Origin: Diorhabda sublineata
Lineage: Eukaryota; Arthropoda; Insecta; Coleoptera; Chrysomelidae
Assembly: GCF_026230105.1 (NCBI RefSeq)
Contig: NC_079474.1
Coordinates: 25,996,794 to 26,060,793 of the forward strand
DNA length: 64,000 nt
Direction of reading: 5' to 3'
Shown: positions 23,310 to 33,869 of the stretch, piece by piece
Position numbering within the stretch: position 1 is the stretch's first letter
How the letters are laid out: the number at the start of each line of letters is the position of its first letter
Translations under genes and position numbers: made by a program
The notes under the pieces: generated by a model
The model's database searches: none
What the model was told of the DNA's origin: nothing
What the model saw: the letters and a program-made list of their open reading frames with translations, nothing else

Positions 23310-24880
23310 AAAAAGCATTTCGTTGTTTTTTTTTATTATTTAAATGAAACCCACTTTGACAAAATAATTTGTATATTGCTTGTCAATACTACTTCTTCAT
23401 ACCAGTACTAAGTTATGATTATATTAATCACCACACCATTTGTAAATTATTTTGTCATTTGATCTTCTTAGATATTCTTCATTTTTGAATGGAACATCAA
23501 TCAAACATTACTACTAAGCTGAGATTATAATCCAATTGAAATTATGTGTCTACAAAATGTTTCCAAAACTGAGTAACTACAAAATATTATATATAAAACC
23601 CCAAATCAAAAGTTTTATGTTAAAATTACAGTTTATAAATATCATTTGAATATTTACCAATTAGTTATTGTACACGTAAAAATTCATATTATTTCATAAC
23701 TTTACCCTACTTAAAAAATGTCTGACTACTGCTTTGAGCTCGTTTTCTCTCGCTTTGCTCATTTGTAACTACTTTGAGATGGAACTAACCTTACAGACCC
23801 AAAATTACACTCACTTGGCTCTAATTGTGTTTATTTTGGATTAATACCTGGAGAATTTACACTTGTGTCATAATTGGGAAGCAGAGCAATAATGAATAAA
23901 GCTATGCCGCGTTACTTTGTACTTTGTTATAAAGTTAAATTTCGATTCTACTGTTTCAGAAAATGAAATTTGTGAATAAGTATAGTGTTAATCAACGACA
24001 GCACAGAGAAATGAATTAGATAAAGTAATACTAACATTTATCATATCATGGATAGAGATTACTCGTAATAAAGAGAAATATAAACATTAAAAGACAGTAA
24101 ATTTTTTACGATCAATCTATATTTTTGGGAAATATTCATATATTCTAATTGAAACCGAATTAGAAACCGAGCAAACAAAATCATCCTCTTGTGGAGCAGC
24201 TTTTTTTTATAGAATAAAAAATTTAGTGAGAAGGAATTTCCAAGTTTTAATTGTTGCGCGACCAACTGAACATTCACATGAGAAATTTGCTCGAAGCGTT
24301 TGTAATTGGGGATACGCGCAAATATGAGAAACTCAGTAAAAGGGGAGAACAAAACCATGAGAAAATTGAAAAAAAGCTGAAAAAGGATCGATGAGATTGG
24401 GAAAATAGCTATTGAACTAATTTAAAATTTTGCTGCAATAGGTGAGTGAGATTCTTTTTATAATTTAAAATTTATTCCTGCTACTCGTGGGATATTATTT
24501 CAGTCATACAACTTTTTGAGGTTTTAGAAAGTATATCAACAATTTTATGAAATTTTGTGTTCGTGTCTTAGCCTCTCGTATACTCTTGTTAAATTTCTGT
24601 AACAAACTGAAAATGATCGTACATGCGGACTTTTTTTTGCTTCAACTTATTACAGTTACGTACTAATATGAAAATTGATAGTTCAAAACTATAGGAATTG
24701 AAAATGCGAGGTTTGTGTGGATTTGCAAAGCCGGAAAAATATTTATTAAAATATTAATTATTCAAAAAATCGATAAATCTCCATTCTCTCAGAAAAAATT
24801 TACGCAACCCAATGGGCCAATGGGGTTAAGGGGTCAAGTTAATATCCACATATATAGCCCTGTACAGATTATTATTCAAC
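23310..24880. other. Unassigned AT-rich DNA
   Basis: Nothing was recognised. The 99-codon minus-strand frame at 24059-24358 has no family motif and lies in low-complexity sequence. Confidence 0.4.
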
Positions 24881-24884
24881 AAAA

Positions 24885-25300
24885 AAGAGATAAAAAAAAT
24901 ACAAAAACGACATTCCATGAATCAGTACTATCGCCAATACTGATCTATGGTTGCAAATACTGGATAATAAAGTTGAAGCAAAAAATAACAACATGTGTGA
25001 AATGAAATATTAAGAAAAATAGCGAGGTGGAAGAGACTGAACAAAATTAGACATGAATTAACTGCAAAAAATCGAACAACACTTGAGATGATTTGGACAC
25101 ATAGTGAGAATTGAGGACAGAAAAGTAAAGGTGATATGGGATTTCGAAACAAACGAAAGGAAGAGGCGAACATGGGAGGAAATGGAATGGAAAAATACCA
25201 AAATAGCCTGGAAAAAAATGGACTAGAGACGGGCTTAACAGGAAGCAAAAATAGAATTAAATAGAGAATAAATATCACCTCTATGCCTATGGTAAAAGAG
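24885..25300 (+). pseudogene. RTE-like LINE C-terminal remnant
   Basis: Shifting plus-strand frames give ESVLSPILIYGCKYWII, RKIARWKRLNKIRHEL, LRWFGHIVRIEDRKVK, IWDFETNERR.RTWEEMEW and IAWKKWTRDGLNRKQK. The YGCExW block, the LRWFGHxxR block and the closing Trp- and Arg-rich tail are typical of the region after the RT domain in RTE-like elements. HLYAYGKRVCG near 25277-25310 lies at the very end. There are many stops and frame changes. The RT core itself is not present upstream. Confidence 0.7.
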
Positions 25301-25309
25301 TTTGCGGAT

Positions 25310-28040
25310 AAGTGAGTAAGTATATATAAATAAAAACAGGCCTAGATATGTTATGTATGATACTTGAGCAAAATACAAGCTCTGTTTCCATCAACAATTT
25401 ATGTTTGTCTACTTAAATCAACAAATACAATGATTAATTACTATGAACGATCCGTAAACTCACTTAAGAAGTATATTAATGTAGACTATAAAAGCTACGT
25501 TACGCTTAATCAATATTGCCTATTGTTACATTATTATTATTTATTACGCAACCCATGCACAACCTGCGTCTTTTTGGAATAATACTCTATTTATCGCAAC
25601 AACGCGACAACAATTTTCATATAATGCACAATTAACTGTAACAATTTGAATTGTTTCTAACGAATCACTTCAAATCGATCCAGTCATTAATAAGGTTCAT
25701 AAGTCAATCAAATCCTTACCTCTATAGATTTGTTATTTTTATTGTTAACACATTAGTTGCGCTACTGCTAATTACTTGAAATATCAGAGGTGCTTCCAAC
25801 AGCAGCAAAAGATTTATGACTGATTTTATTAGATTTCACATCCCCCTTGCTTTATTGATTAGTGTCTGTACAGGCTCTGTTTGCAGAGGTTGTAGCAAAT
25901 ATTAATTTTCTTGTTGGGCATATTCGTGATTCGAAAGATTTATGCTGTGCCAAATTTCGACCGTGAGTTCCCAAACTTTCAATTTGATTTATGGAAATAA
26001 TTGATAGTTTTTAGTGGATAATTACAACGTTTGTGGCATTATTAGGAATTTATTCAATTACCAGTATTATATAATAGAATGTGTTTCTGATTGATAACAA
26101 TTGATGAATATCTTCATTCAAAAGTTATTACGAATGAATAACATATAACTATAATTTCCAATATGTGGTATTTGACCCATTACTGACCCACTGCAACTGA
26201 AGTTCCATAACAATTCAGAATTTTCCAATAATAAAAATTTTTAGTTCTTAGAGAAGCTTTTGATGCTAAAAAGAATGAACCAATGAACAGGTGGCTTAGT
26301 TGACAATATCAAGTGACTCACAGTAGAAGGAAGTTGTTTTGGGTAACTCTTTCTACCATTTACCTGCTTGATTTCATTAAGGAAACAGAAAAGCTATTTT
26401 CTTTCTAATATAGCTATTATTTTCACTTTCATGAATGTTTCTTTTTACTATTGTCAAAAAATAGAATTATATTAAAATTTTCTTCCAACTAAAGTTGCTG
26501 CTTTCTTCCAGGAAAAACTGGAAAATTTCCTCATACTTTATTTTTATTATTTACAGTCCGATTTCAATTTTGCAACAAAAAAATATATTTACAAAATTTC
26601 ATATTAATTGAATAGACTTAACAAAACAGCTCTGTAGGGAAATGGACATTACGTGGAAATAAAATAAATTAAGAAAAACTACCTCTACTCGTACAAGATA
26701 TAAACATCCACTTTCTTAAGAAGTGTAGGGTAGATGTCAGATGATTTCCAATCCGAATATGAACTATTGAAATGACAATAATGTCGTCTCAGTTTTGATA
26801 CATTGTGTTTTAGGATTCCAAAATCCACGAATCGATATTCCAGGAAGAATTTCGATTCAATTGACTCTAGTTTATATGACGTTCATCGACCTTTTCATAC
26901 CCATATAAGGGATTGGAACAGGCACCAAAAAATGGTGGTCTTGTTTGTTCTGGGCCATAAATATTTCTATGATCCAAGAATAGTTATTGCGTTGTTGATT
27001 ATATTTTAACATATATCTTTTGCAATTCTAGAGGAGTATTTTGTATATTCTTCAGAATTATGGTCATGAACCACACATAGCTTATACAGGAAGAAATGAG
27101 CTTGGTTTGAATTGGTTAGATCATGTAATTGTAAAAAAAAGGAAACTAAATATAAAGTGTGTGCATCATATAGAAATCTGAGAATTTACAATACAATATT
27201 TCACTGATTTGTTGTCTCTTTGTATGATTACTACTGTGAATTCAAAGCAACACGTATGTCTTATAGTTAGATTCGTGAAGAAGACAATTGATCATATGTT
27301 GTTATGTTCGATTTCTATTAATAGAAGAAGTATGTAGAAAATAGGTGTTTGATCAATCTAGATTGAGTCACGCCATAGAAAACTTCCACCGTGTCTACTA
27401 TAACTTATGGTACTAATAATTCGTTCAAACAAGCAAATATCAAGTCGAGAACTTCGTGAAAAATCACAAAAAAAATCTTCTTCTAATTTGTATTAGGATC
27501 ATCGTCTTCATGGAAATCAGAAATTCATCGCCAAAATTTTTATTAAAGATAAAAGTTAATTGAGTCCTTGGCTATCATTTTTCGACACTAATGCATTAGG
27601 TGCAAAGATAGATGGAAAATAAACCAACCGCTATCTTGATTTGTTCAAGGATTTCGGCAGCTGAAATTTCCGCTTTCCATCCACATCCATACATGAAAGA
27701 CAATTCTAAGTAATATTTCCATAAACGCTGAGATAGATGCAACATCAAAATAAGTGGCAAAAAGTGGCTGCTTCTGATCTTACATCGCACATATTATTCT
27801 ACATGTACATCGAAATAAATCGACTGTTTTCACAAGATTGTCATATAATTGATTAGCACGGAAGAGCTTGAAAAAAGATCACTGACGAAAATTGAGTCAA
27901 TTGAAACAGCAGCTCTCTAGAAAAAATTTATATTTATGTGAACAGTGGAAACATTTTTCCCACGATTTCCAAAAAAATTTTAAACTCATCATTAAACTTA
28001 ATATGAAACATTAAAAAATTGCCTCAAGAACTGTTAAAGA
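25310..28040. other. Unassigned AT-rich DNA
   Basis: I see no recognisable gene. Short frames (25364-25582, 26803-27009, 27596-27790) lack known motifs. Confidence 0.4.
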
Positions 28041-28049
28041 ACACGTTGC

Positions 28050-28275
28050 TTTAATGTTGAGCTTTATTTCTTAAGAGCGTAAACCTTATTACTCTCGAGT
28101 AGGTTGATTGGAGCCTACCGTGTGGAAATGCTTGTAGATATTGATCTTGAACTTTCTGTCGGTGCCTTGGTAGCTGGTTCCAAATGTTAGCACTTTTTCT
28201 GAGAAAGGAGTCCCAATAAATTGACGTTCTGGTGGCCTGCAGCCACATCTGCCTGTCGACTAGGTCCTGCAAATA
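28050..28275 (-). pseudogene. LINE C-terminal fragment, copy a
   Basis: The 73-codon minus-strand frame contains QDLVDRQMWLQATRTSIYWD, then SFLRKSANIWNQLPRH, YLQAFPHGRLQSTYS. It fits the last segment of Jockey/CR1/RTE-like polyproteins, where xSFxxRTxxLWNxLPxxV is followed by xYxLQxFKxxV. It is shorter than a full domain and has no RT neighbour on this strand. Confidence 0.6.
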
Positions 28276-28479
28276 CCACTTATTCTCATGATCACCATTA
28301 TAAATTATTTCTTTTACTCAAAGCAACGAAAAGGGATTTAACAAAATATTTTTCACTGTGAAGAGAAGTATAAACAAAACACGAACATCCCGATAATCTC
28401 TTTAAAATTGTACACTGTAGGTGAAGTATTCTTTCCAAGAAACCTAATTACATTCGAGTAGTTCGAGTTTTGCTCATTT

Positions 28480-28610
28480 CACAGACTGCAGTTCTCCAAA
28501 GAAAGGAATCCCGATAAATTGATGTTCTGGGCGTCTGCAGGAGAATTCGGTACTTATGAGCTACGTTTGTCTGTCGAACAGGTTTTGCAAATACTGCTCT
28601 ATGTGTGATT
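28480..28610 (-). repeat. LINE C-terminal fragment, copy b
   Basis: About 230 bases away, the minus strand again encodes RTSIYRDSFLWRTA, preceded by a version of the DLVDRQ segment around 28560-28590. This is a second, more decayed copy of the fragment at 28050-28275 in the same orientation. It arose by local duplication or from two insertions of the same family. Confidence 0.55.
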
Positions 28611-28619
28611 ATGTTGGAC

Positions 28620-29320
28620 AGCTGGGATTAGCATCTGCCATAGTATTATCGGTAAAACAGTCAGGTCAGCAAATTTTCTTTTATGCTCTAAGCTGTCCCA
28701 GTTTTGGTCAACTTGTGAATCATTACAGGAAAATTTCATGAGTAATATATGCACTATGAAGTGACAGTGGAAATCGTGCAAGAAATTATTCATAACCATA
28801 ATATATCTTTAGATTTCATTTCATTCCATGTTATAAAATCTGTTTAATCATTATTCATTGACTTTTCTTTACCAAAAATCTTAGCGAACGATTTTATTTG
28901 AACATATTTTATACCCCACTTTCACACAACGTGCTGGAATATACTAGGTATAATTAATATGGAAATTTTTGATTTAATAATTGTTGTATTATGATTCCAC
29001 ACTCACACACAAAATGTTATTCCAGTCTGTATAGAATTACATATTATTTTATTGTTTCAGGTAAGTTGATGACTTCTTGTAACTCGAGTAAGTATGAAAA
29101 TATTTTTTATTTTACTATCTCAAATATTCTAATTAGAAAACTGTTCTCATGGAAGTAGTGATAATATAATGACAAACAGCTATTAGAAGATATATCCCCC
29201 TCTTAATCACTCATAAATTAAAGGAAAGTTTGTTGTTGTGTGGCTAAGAAGATACTCACATTTACAATATCTGACGTGTTTCTCAATAAGTTAGCGTATT
29301 AAAAAACAAACACATTTTGA
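28620..29320. other. Unassigned AT-rich DNA
   Basis: No feature was recognised between the LINE tail fragments and the third palindrome-family copy. Confidence 0.4.
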
Positions 29321-29329
29321 TAAACTAAA

Positions 29330-29420
29330 TATAAACTGTTCACATACGACCTCTGAAGATAATCAATTGATTATCGAAACGCACATCAGGCAGAGTATTT
29401 GAGATTATTGATTCGGTGGA
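29330..29420 (+). repeat. Dispersed repeat copy 3 with hammerhead-like core
   Basis: The core has CTGAAGA (29353-29359), a palindromic stem TAATCAATTGATTA, then GAAAC and ATC ending at 29387. CCT at 29350-29352 can pair with AGG at 29388-29390. Compared with copy 1, one base pair of stem I has changed on both sides, which preserves pairing. The stem II sequence is different but still fully self-complementary. The G of the GTC cleavage triplet is A here, so it would be weak or inactive. Only the right half of the palindrome is recognisable. Confidence 0.6.
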
Positions 29421-29885
29421 AATTTATACCATTTATACTATAACGGATCTAGTAACATCTACTAATGGAGGAGAGCGATTTTACGATAACTAGCAATTTA
29501 TATATTTGCTTAAATGACACATTTCTATGGCATCATAGGCATTATTATTCTATGAACACCGTTACTCTGACAGTTTATTATCAAGAATTGTTATTGTTCA
29601 TTGGATTAACAACCAAATGAATATAGAACATATAGCAAATTCTGGTTGTTCATTGCTGCTAACAGAAAAATCGAGAAAGAAGCAATGCCCAACTAAAGAC
29701 TGTCATTGCAGTTTCCAAAACTGTGGTTTTGGCGGTCTTTCACGACAAACCCAATATGTCTCTATCAAACTTTCACACAAATTGAGAAAAAGCAAGAAAA
29801 TATATTTATTCTGATTTTGTAAATAATGTTAAAGTAAGAGGTGTGTTCTCTAAAACTATATTAAGTAACTTCAATCTGACCTATA
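29421..29885. other. Unassigned DNA
   Basis: The 65-codon frame at 29617-29814 contains several Cys residues (GCSLL ... CPTKDCHCSFQNCGFGG), but their spacing does not match a zinc-finger type I know. Nothing else was recognised. Confidence 0.35.
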
Positions 29886-29889
29886 CGTG

Positions 29890-30115
29890 ATAAACAAGAC
29901 CAGAATCATCAAACACGAAACAACTCTTCGAGACCACAGAAATGGAAATTATCGGTAAAAACACCATTAGACAGAGAAGGAAGCGAAAACATCAGACGAT
30001 TATGTCACGTAGATAACATTAATCTTCAATTGGAACACAGAGTACAGGTCGATAACGAAAATATATCGAAGAAGAAACAGGCATTAGATCTATTATAGGA
30101 AGAAGAAGAATGGAT
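29890..30115 (+). pseudogene. RTE-like LINE C-terminal remnant
   Basis: The frames give LFETTEMEIIGKNTIRQR and then, one frame over, SEDIRRLCQVDNIN-like and WNTEYRS.-like segments. These correspond to the LRTTEMKxLRxIxGxTLRDR ... IRxxCxVDNINxWxxxRRxEWNxHIxRM region found after the RT domain in RTE-like elements of insects. It is heavily decayed and only about 70 codons long. Confidence 0.55.
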
Positions 30116-30770
30116 AAAGTATAATATGTTGGTTTAACTTGATAGAGAAGCCTTTTTCACCATTTGAAACTCAAATAATAATTTTTTTTCTCAGATATTT
30201 CATTATCCAATAAGAACATTATTGGAAAAAAAGTATTCACAGATCTGTCGTTTGTCATTCATTTGATATATAATACGTTTTGGGGCACTTACTATTGCAT
30301 ATTGTGGAAAATATATTATAATATCAAGTTAGTACTAACTGACTTTGGATACTACATTTATGTCAAACTAATAACGCGTCTAGATAATATCCGTTTTCAC
30401 ATGGAACAATCCTTTTGGTTCGATGTTGATCAAATTAATTCACGAATAACAATCATGAACGACTAAATAATGAAAAATAATAATCTTTCATTCCATAAAA
30501 TATCACTAATTTTAGTCATAAGGAAATCCAAAGTGAAATGGTACTTCGTTTCCTATATATCTGATCCAGTCTAGTTGTATGCAAAACAACCGGAGATTGG
30601 AATATTGTAATGAGAAAAACTTTTTGTAAATAAGAAATTCAAATTTTTCATATAATGAACTTGTCGATATTCTTTCTTTTCATCTTTGTTTAAAACAATT
30701 AGAAATTGGAAATTTCGTATTAATTAATTAACTCCAGTAAATCAGTAATATCCCATCTCTATATGATCTA
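30116..30770. other. Unassigned AT-rich DNA
   Basis: Nothing was recognised. The 67-codon frame at 30263-30466 is rich in Tyr and Ile and has no motif. Confidence 0.35.
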
Positions 30771-30771
30771 T

Positions 30772-31158
30772 TGTAATGTTACGAACTTATCTCGGCCCTT
30801 GAGCCGGTCTAGCTTGGATACAGTAGAATTATAAAGTTTGGCGAAGGCGCTGCTTTTGATGAAAAACCCGGAATTCATTTGATCTTTGTTTTTATATCAG
30901 TTTTTATAGCAAGCGGTTTATTTACATTGTTTATTTTGAATAATTTCTGAGACGTTCTATTTATTCATTGTTTTGCTCATTTATTTTTCTAGAGCTTCTG
31001 CAATTTAAATAAATTATTTGAGTTAATTAAGTGACAGTGATAAGTGAATTAGTTAAGTGTGATGTAAGGTATTTAAATAAATTAGCAACGAAAGAGACAG
31101 TGTTTATTAACTAACCCGACTAATAGAAATCATATGAATAAAGAATAAAAACATTACA
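30772..31158. repeat. Possible solo LTR or MITE
   Basis: The segment starts TGTAATGTT (30772) and ends AACATTACA (31158), a perfect 9-base terminal inverted repeat with the TG...CA ends usual for LTRs. Its left part is GC-richer (CGGCCCTTGAGCCGGTC). Near the right end there are AATAAA-like polyadenylation signals (about 31134-31148). The size, about 387 bases, suits a solo LTR. No clean target duplication is visible on the flanks, and no gag or pol lies next to it, so a MITE or a chance inverted repeat remains possible. Confidence 0.4.
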
Positions 31159-31164
31159 ACATGA

Positions 31165-32225
31165 AACAAAATATTCAAAATGCAGCAATGGCAGATGTCT
31201 TTTATGATCGTGCGTATCGTAATTTATCAGTGTTTACTAAAAACCAATGTTTATCAATGCATAATAAAAAATAAATAATTATCAATAGTATTATAATGAA
31301 TACAATATTCTAGCTCACCGTACCCGGCAGTATTTAAGAAAAATTAGAATATTAAAAAGTAAAATGACCTAATAAAATTCAAAACATAATTTATTAGAAT
31401 TGTGATTATTATTTTAAAAAAGAAACTAGAAACACACTAAGAAGTTATTATTTCAATATATAGACTATCAATATAGAAATTTCATTTGTAACACTTTGTC
31501 ACTTTTAAAAAATAGTTTTATTTCCAAACAAGACACTAACTACAAACTAAATTATAATTAAAATAGCAATTAGATAAATTCGATGACTACAATGGTTTTA
31601 ACAAAGATCTTACTATGAAAAGTCGCAAGAAAATTTATAATATATCGTTTGCTGGAATCATTTAAAAGTTTTTTTTTATGAATACCACAGCCTAAAATAG
31701 GTAAATACTCAGTTTCAACTAAACACTTTATGTGAAGTTTCAATATTTATGTTATCTGTGGCACAGTAAATTATGATGTACCCAATTTGCTTTGTTTATG
31801 GCGATCATTTGCGCTGCCACTTATGCAGCCATCAACTACACAACGATTTACAATTTTTTAATAATCATTACAACAGCCAATTATTTCACAACTTTCGAAA
31901 CTGATTAATTTTATCATGATTCTATTAAGTAAAAACCTTATAGACGTCATTTGCGGGACATAAGCGAGCTCGGCGTCACCCTGGTTGCATATTCACGAAA
32001 ACGATGTATCCTCATTTTACCTAACCAACTAACTGTGGAAAACCTAATAGCGAGCGTTCTCATCTCTATCTAGCCTCTGTAGCGGAAACCATTATGTGAT
32101 GGATATAAAACTGCATGCCATTTAACAGCATCTGTCATAATTCGATGTAATGATAAACTATAAAAGACAACGAGTAGCTCCATCTGCTACTGGGTAGCCA
32201 TGATCTAGATATTTCTGGACGAAGT
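31165..32225. other. Unassigned AT-rich DNA
   Basis: I see no gene or repeat. The stretch from about 31930 to 32220 is less AT-rich than the rest and borders the piggyBac insertion. Confidence 0.35.
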
Positions 32226-32227
32226 AA

Positions 32228-33469
32228 TTAACCTTCCATTAGTCGCGCGTGTATCTACGAGATACATGGCTAACTTTTTGCTAAATATTTATTTATGTAA
32301 CAGCTCTAGAAAATGGAGATTTGCAGTAGTTCTCGGCAGATGTATCTCGAAGCCTTTCCTAGAAGTACAATCGGCTGATTTCACTTTTACAGCCCCTGGC
32401 CACCCTAAACCCGTTCGACCGCCGAATTTGTATCTGCTAGATACAGCGCGACCAAAAGCGGCAGTTTATATTCAGGTTTAGTTGGGATAAGTTCTCGTTC
32501 ATTTTGACGTTTTGTAATTATTCAAACGTAAATTTTATTGTTTTTAAGTGTTTATTTGGATATAAAAAAAATGAAACGTTAGTTTCATATGTCCCGAAAA
32601 AAGGAAAAACCGTAGTCCTTATTTTCAGTTTGCATGTGGCGTCGAACGAAGTCGAAGAAGATGCTTCACAAAACCAGAAATAATATCATTTTATAACAAC
32701 ACAAAATCCGGCGTTGATGTGGTCGACAAGCTTTGCGCTACTTATAATGTTGCTAGATCAACTAAGAGGTAGCCTATGGTAATTTTTTACCATTTACTGA
32801 ACGTAGCTGGAAACAACTCGCGGGTGATATTTCTTGGAAACAAAAATACGTTTGTCACAAGAAGAGAATATTTGAAAAAAATTAGGACTAGCCTTGCTAG
32901 ACTAACAACTAAAAGTGAGGGCCCAACTAAAAAGTCTTCCACGACAAACCAAAGATTTGCTCAAAAATTACAAAACCTTGGAAGCACAACAAGAAGTTCA
33001 AGAGGCAACACCTTTACCAAGTAAAAGAAAGCGATGCGAACCATACTATGTAGAAAATAAGAAAACGGCAGTGTCTGCATATTGTTGTAAAAAATGTGGA
33101 AATCATTTATGTATAAAACTCCATACAAATATGATTTGTAATAAATGTTACAATAAAGAAATTGAAGAGGGTGACTACTCCGATTAATTTTATAAGTTTG
33201 TAAAATATTTTGAATAAATAATGTAACTTTAAACCTAGTTCTGGCGATAACCTAATTAAAATTTTACACATTTTACATTTAAAATAATTATTTTTTTTAC
33301 TTGCAAAAATGTTAAATTAAAAGTGGAGAAAAGAAGTATCCATATAAAATTTGCTGTATTAATATATTAAAAATAATAATAACAAAAAAAATTTATTTGA
33401 TATATGTATCTGCTAGATACAACGCGACCAAATACGTTAGAAATACCCGCGCGCCTAATGGAAGGTTAA
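32228..33469 (+). mobile_element. piggyBac deletion derivative with both ends and TTAA duplications
   Basis: TTAA stands at 32228-32231 and again at 33466-33469, the target duplication of piggyBac elements. Just inside, the left end CCTTCCATTAGTCGCGCG matches the reverse complement of the right end with one mismatch. The element is about 1.23 kb between the duplications, roughly half of a full piggyBac, and encodes only the C-terminal part of the transposase. A 17-base palindrome TGTATCT-n3-AGATACA occurs at 32250-32266, 32429-32445 and 33405-33421. The last two are followed by the same GCGACCAAA. These are probably subterminal transposase-binding repeats. The element could have been mobilised by a full-length relative. 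Confidence 0.92.
32569..33187 (+). pseudogene. piggyBac transposase C-terminal remnant
   Basis: The frames read SYVPKKGKTVVLIFSLHV, then PEIISFYNNTKSGVDVVDK, LCATYNVARSTKR, MVIFYHLLNVAGNNSRVIF, then a basic linker, and finally KRKRCEPYYVENKKTAVSAY and CCKKCGNHLCIKLHTNMICN with KCYNK. This is the piggyBac PKK block, the SGVD block with the third catalytic Asp, the VIFYxxLNVAGxNS helix, and the C-terminal cysteine-rich domain with its C..C, C..H, C..C pattern nearly complete. Frameshifts lie near 32660 and 33010, and a stop replaces the Trp after TKR. The N-terminal region and the first two catalytic aspartates were removed by an internal deletion. Confidence 0.92.
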
Positions 33470-33689
33470 TTGTGACAGGACAGAAGTTTACAGTCGAAAC
33501 CATTTCTAACTTCTGACAAACTTCTAATTAAGGTTGTACTCAACAACATCGTTAGTTTTCTAATGCATTTTTTACGCTTATCAACGTACACTTCAACATG
33601 CACTTCACTCTGCTTATTACAATCTACTTAAAACATTTAATCCCCTTGTGTTAGGAAACTGAATTAACTTAAGATTGGTATTATGATGA

Positions 33690-33860
33690 TGTCGTAGTAT
33701 AGTTGGTCAATAGTATCTATATCTGGATGCTTCTGGAGATATCTGTTTATAATGTACAGATGAATCCTCAGTATATTTTTCTGAAATCTTTGCAGACTAC
33801 TCCGATTAGCACTGTCTCATAGTTTAAAACCACACAACCAGAGGGTTTGACAGTATGTTT
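33690..33860 (-). pseudogene. Jockey-like LINE fragment
   Basis: A minus-strand frame reads LWLCGFKL, SANRSSLQRFQKNILRIHLY, IINRYLQKHPDI. It lines up with the Jockey post-RT block LWGCxxxSNxxxIQRFQNKxLRxIVNAPWYxRNxxLHxDL. The fragment is about 50 codons with one stop and no adjacent RT core. Pattern recognition is moderate. Confidence 0.5.
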
Positions 33861-33869
33861 ATGAAGTAT

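Noticed and set aside
24928..25278. Minus-strand 116-codon hydrophobic frame resembling a membrane protein
   Set aside because: It is antisense to the Lys- and Glu-rich LINE tail; T-rich antisense strands often look like membrane proteins.
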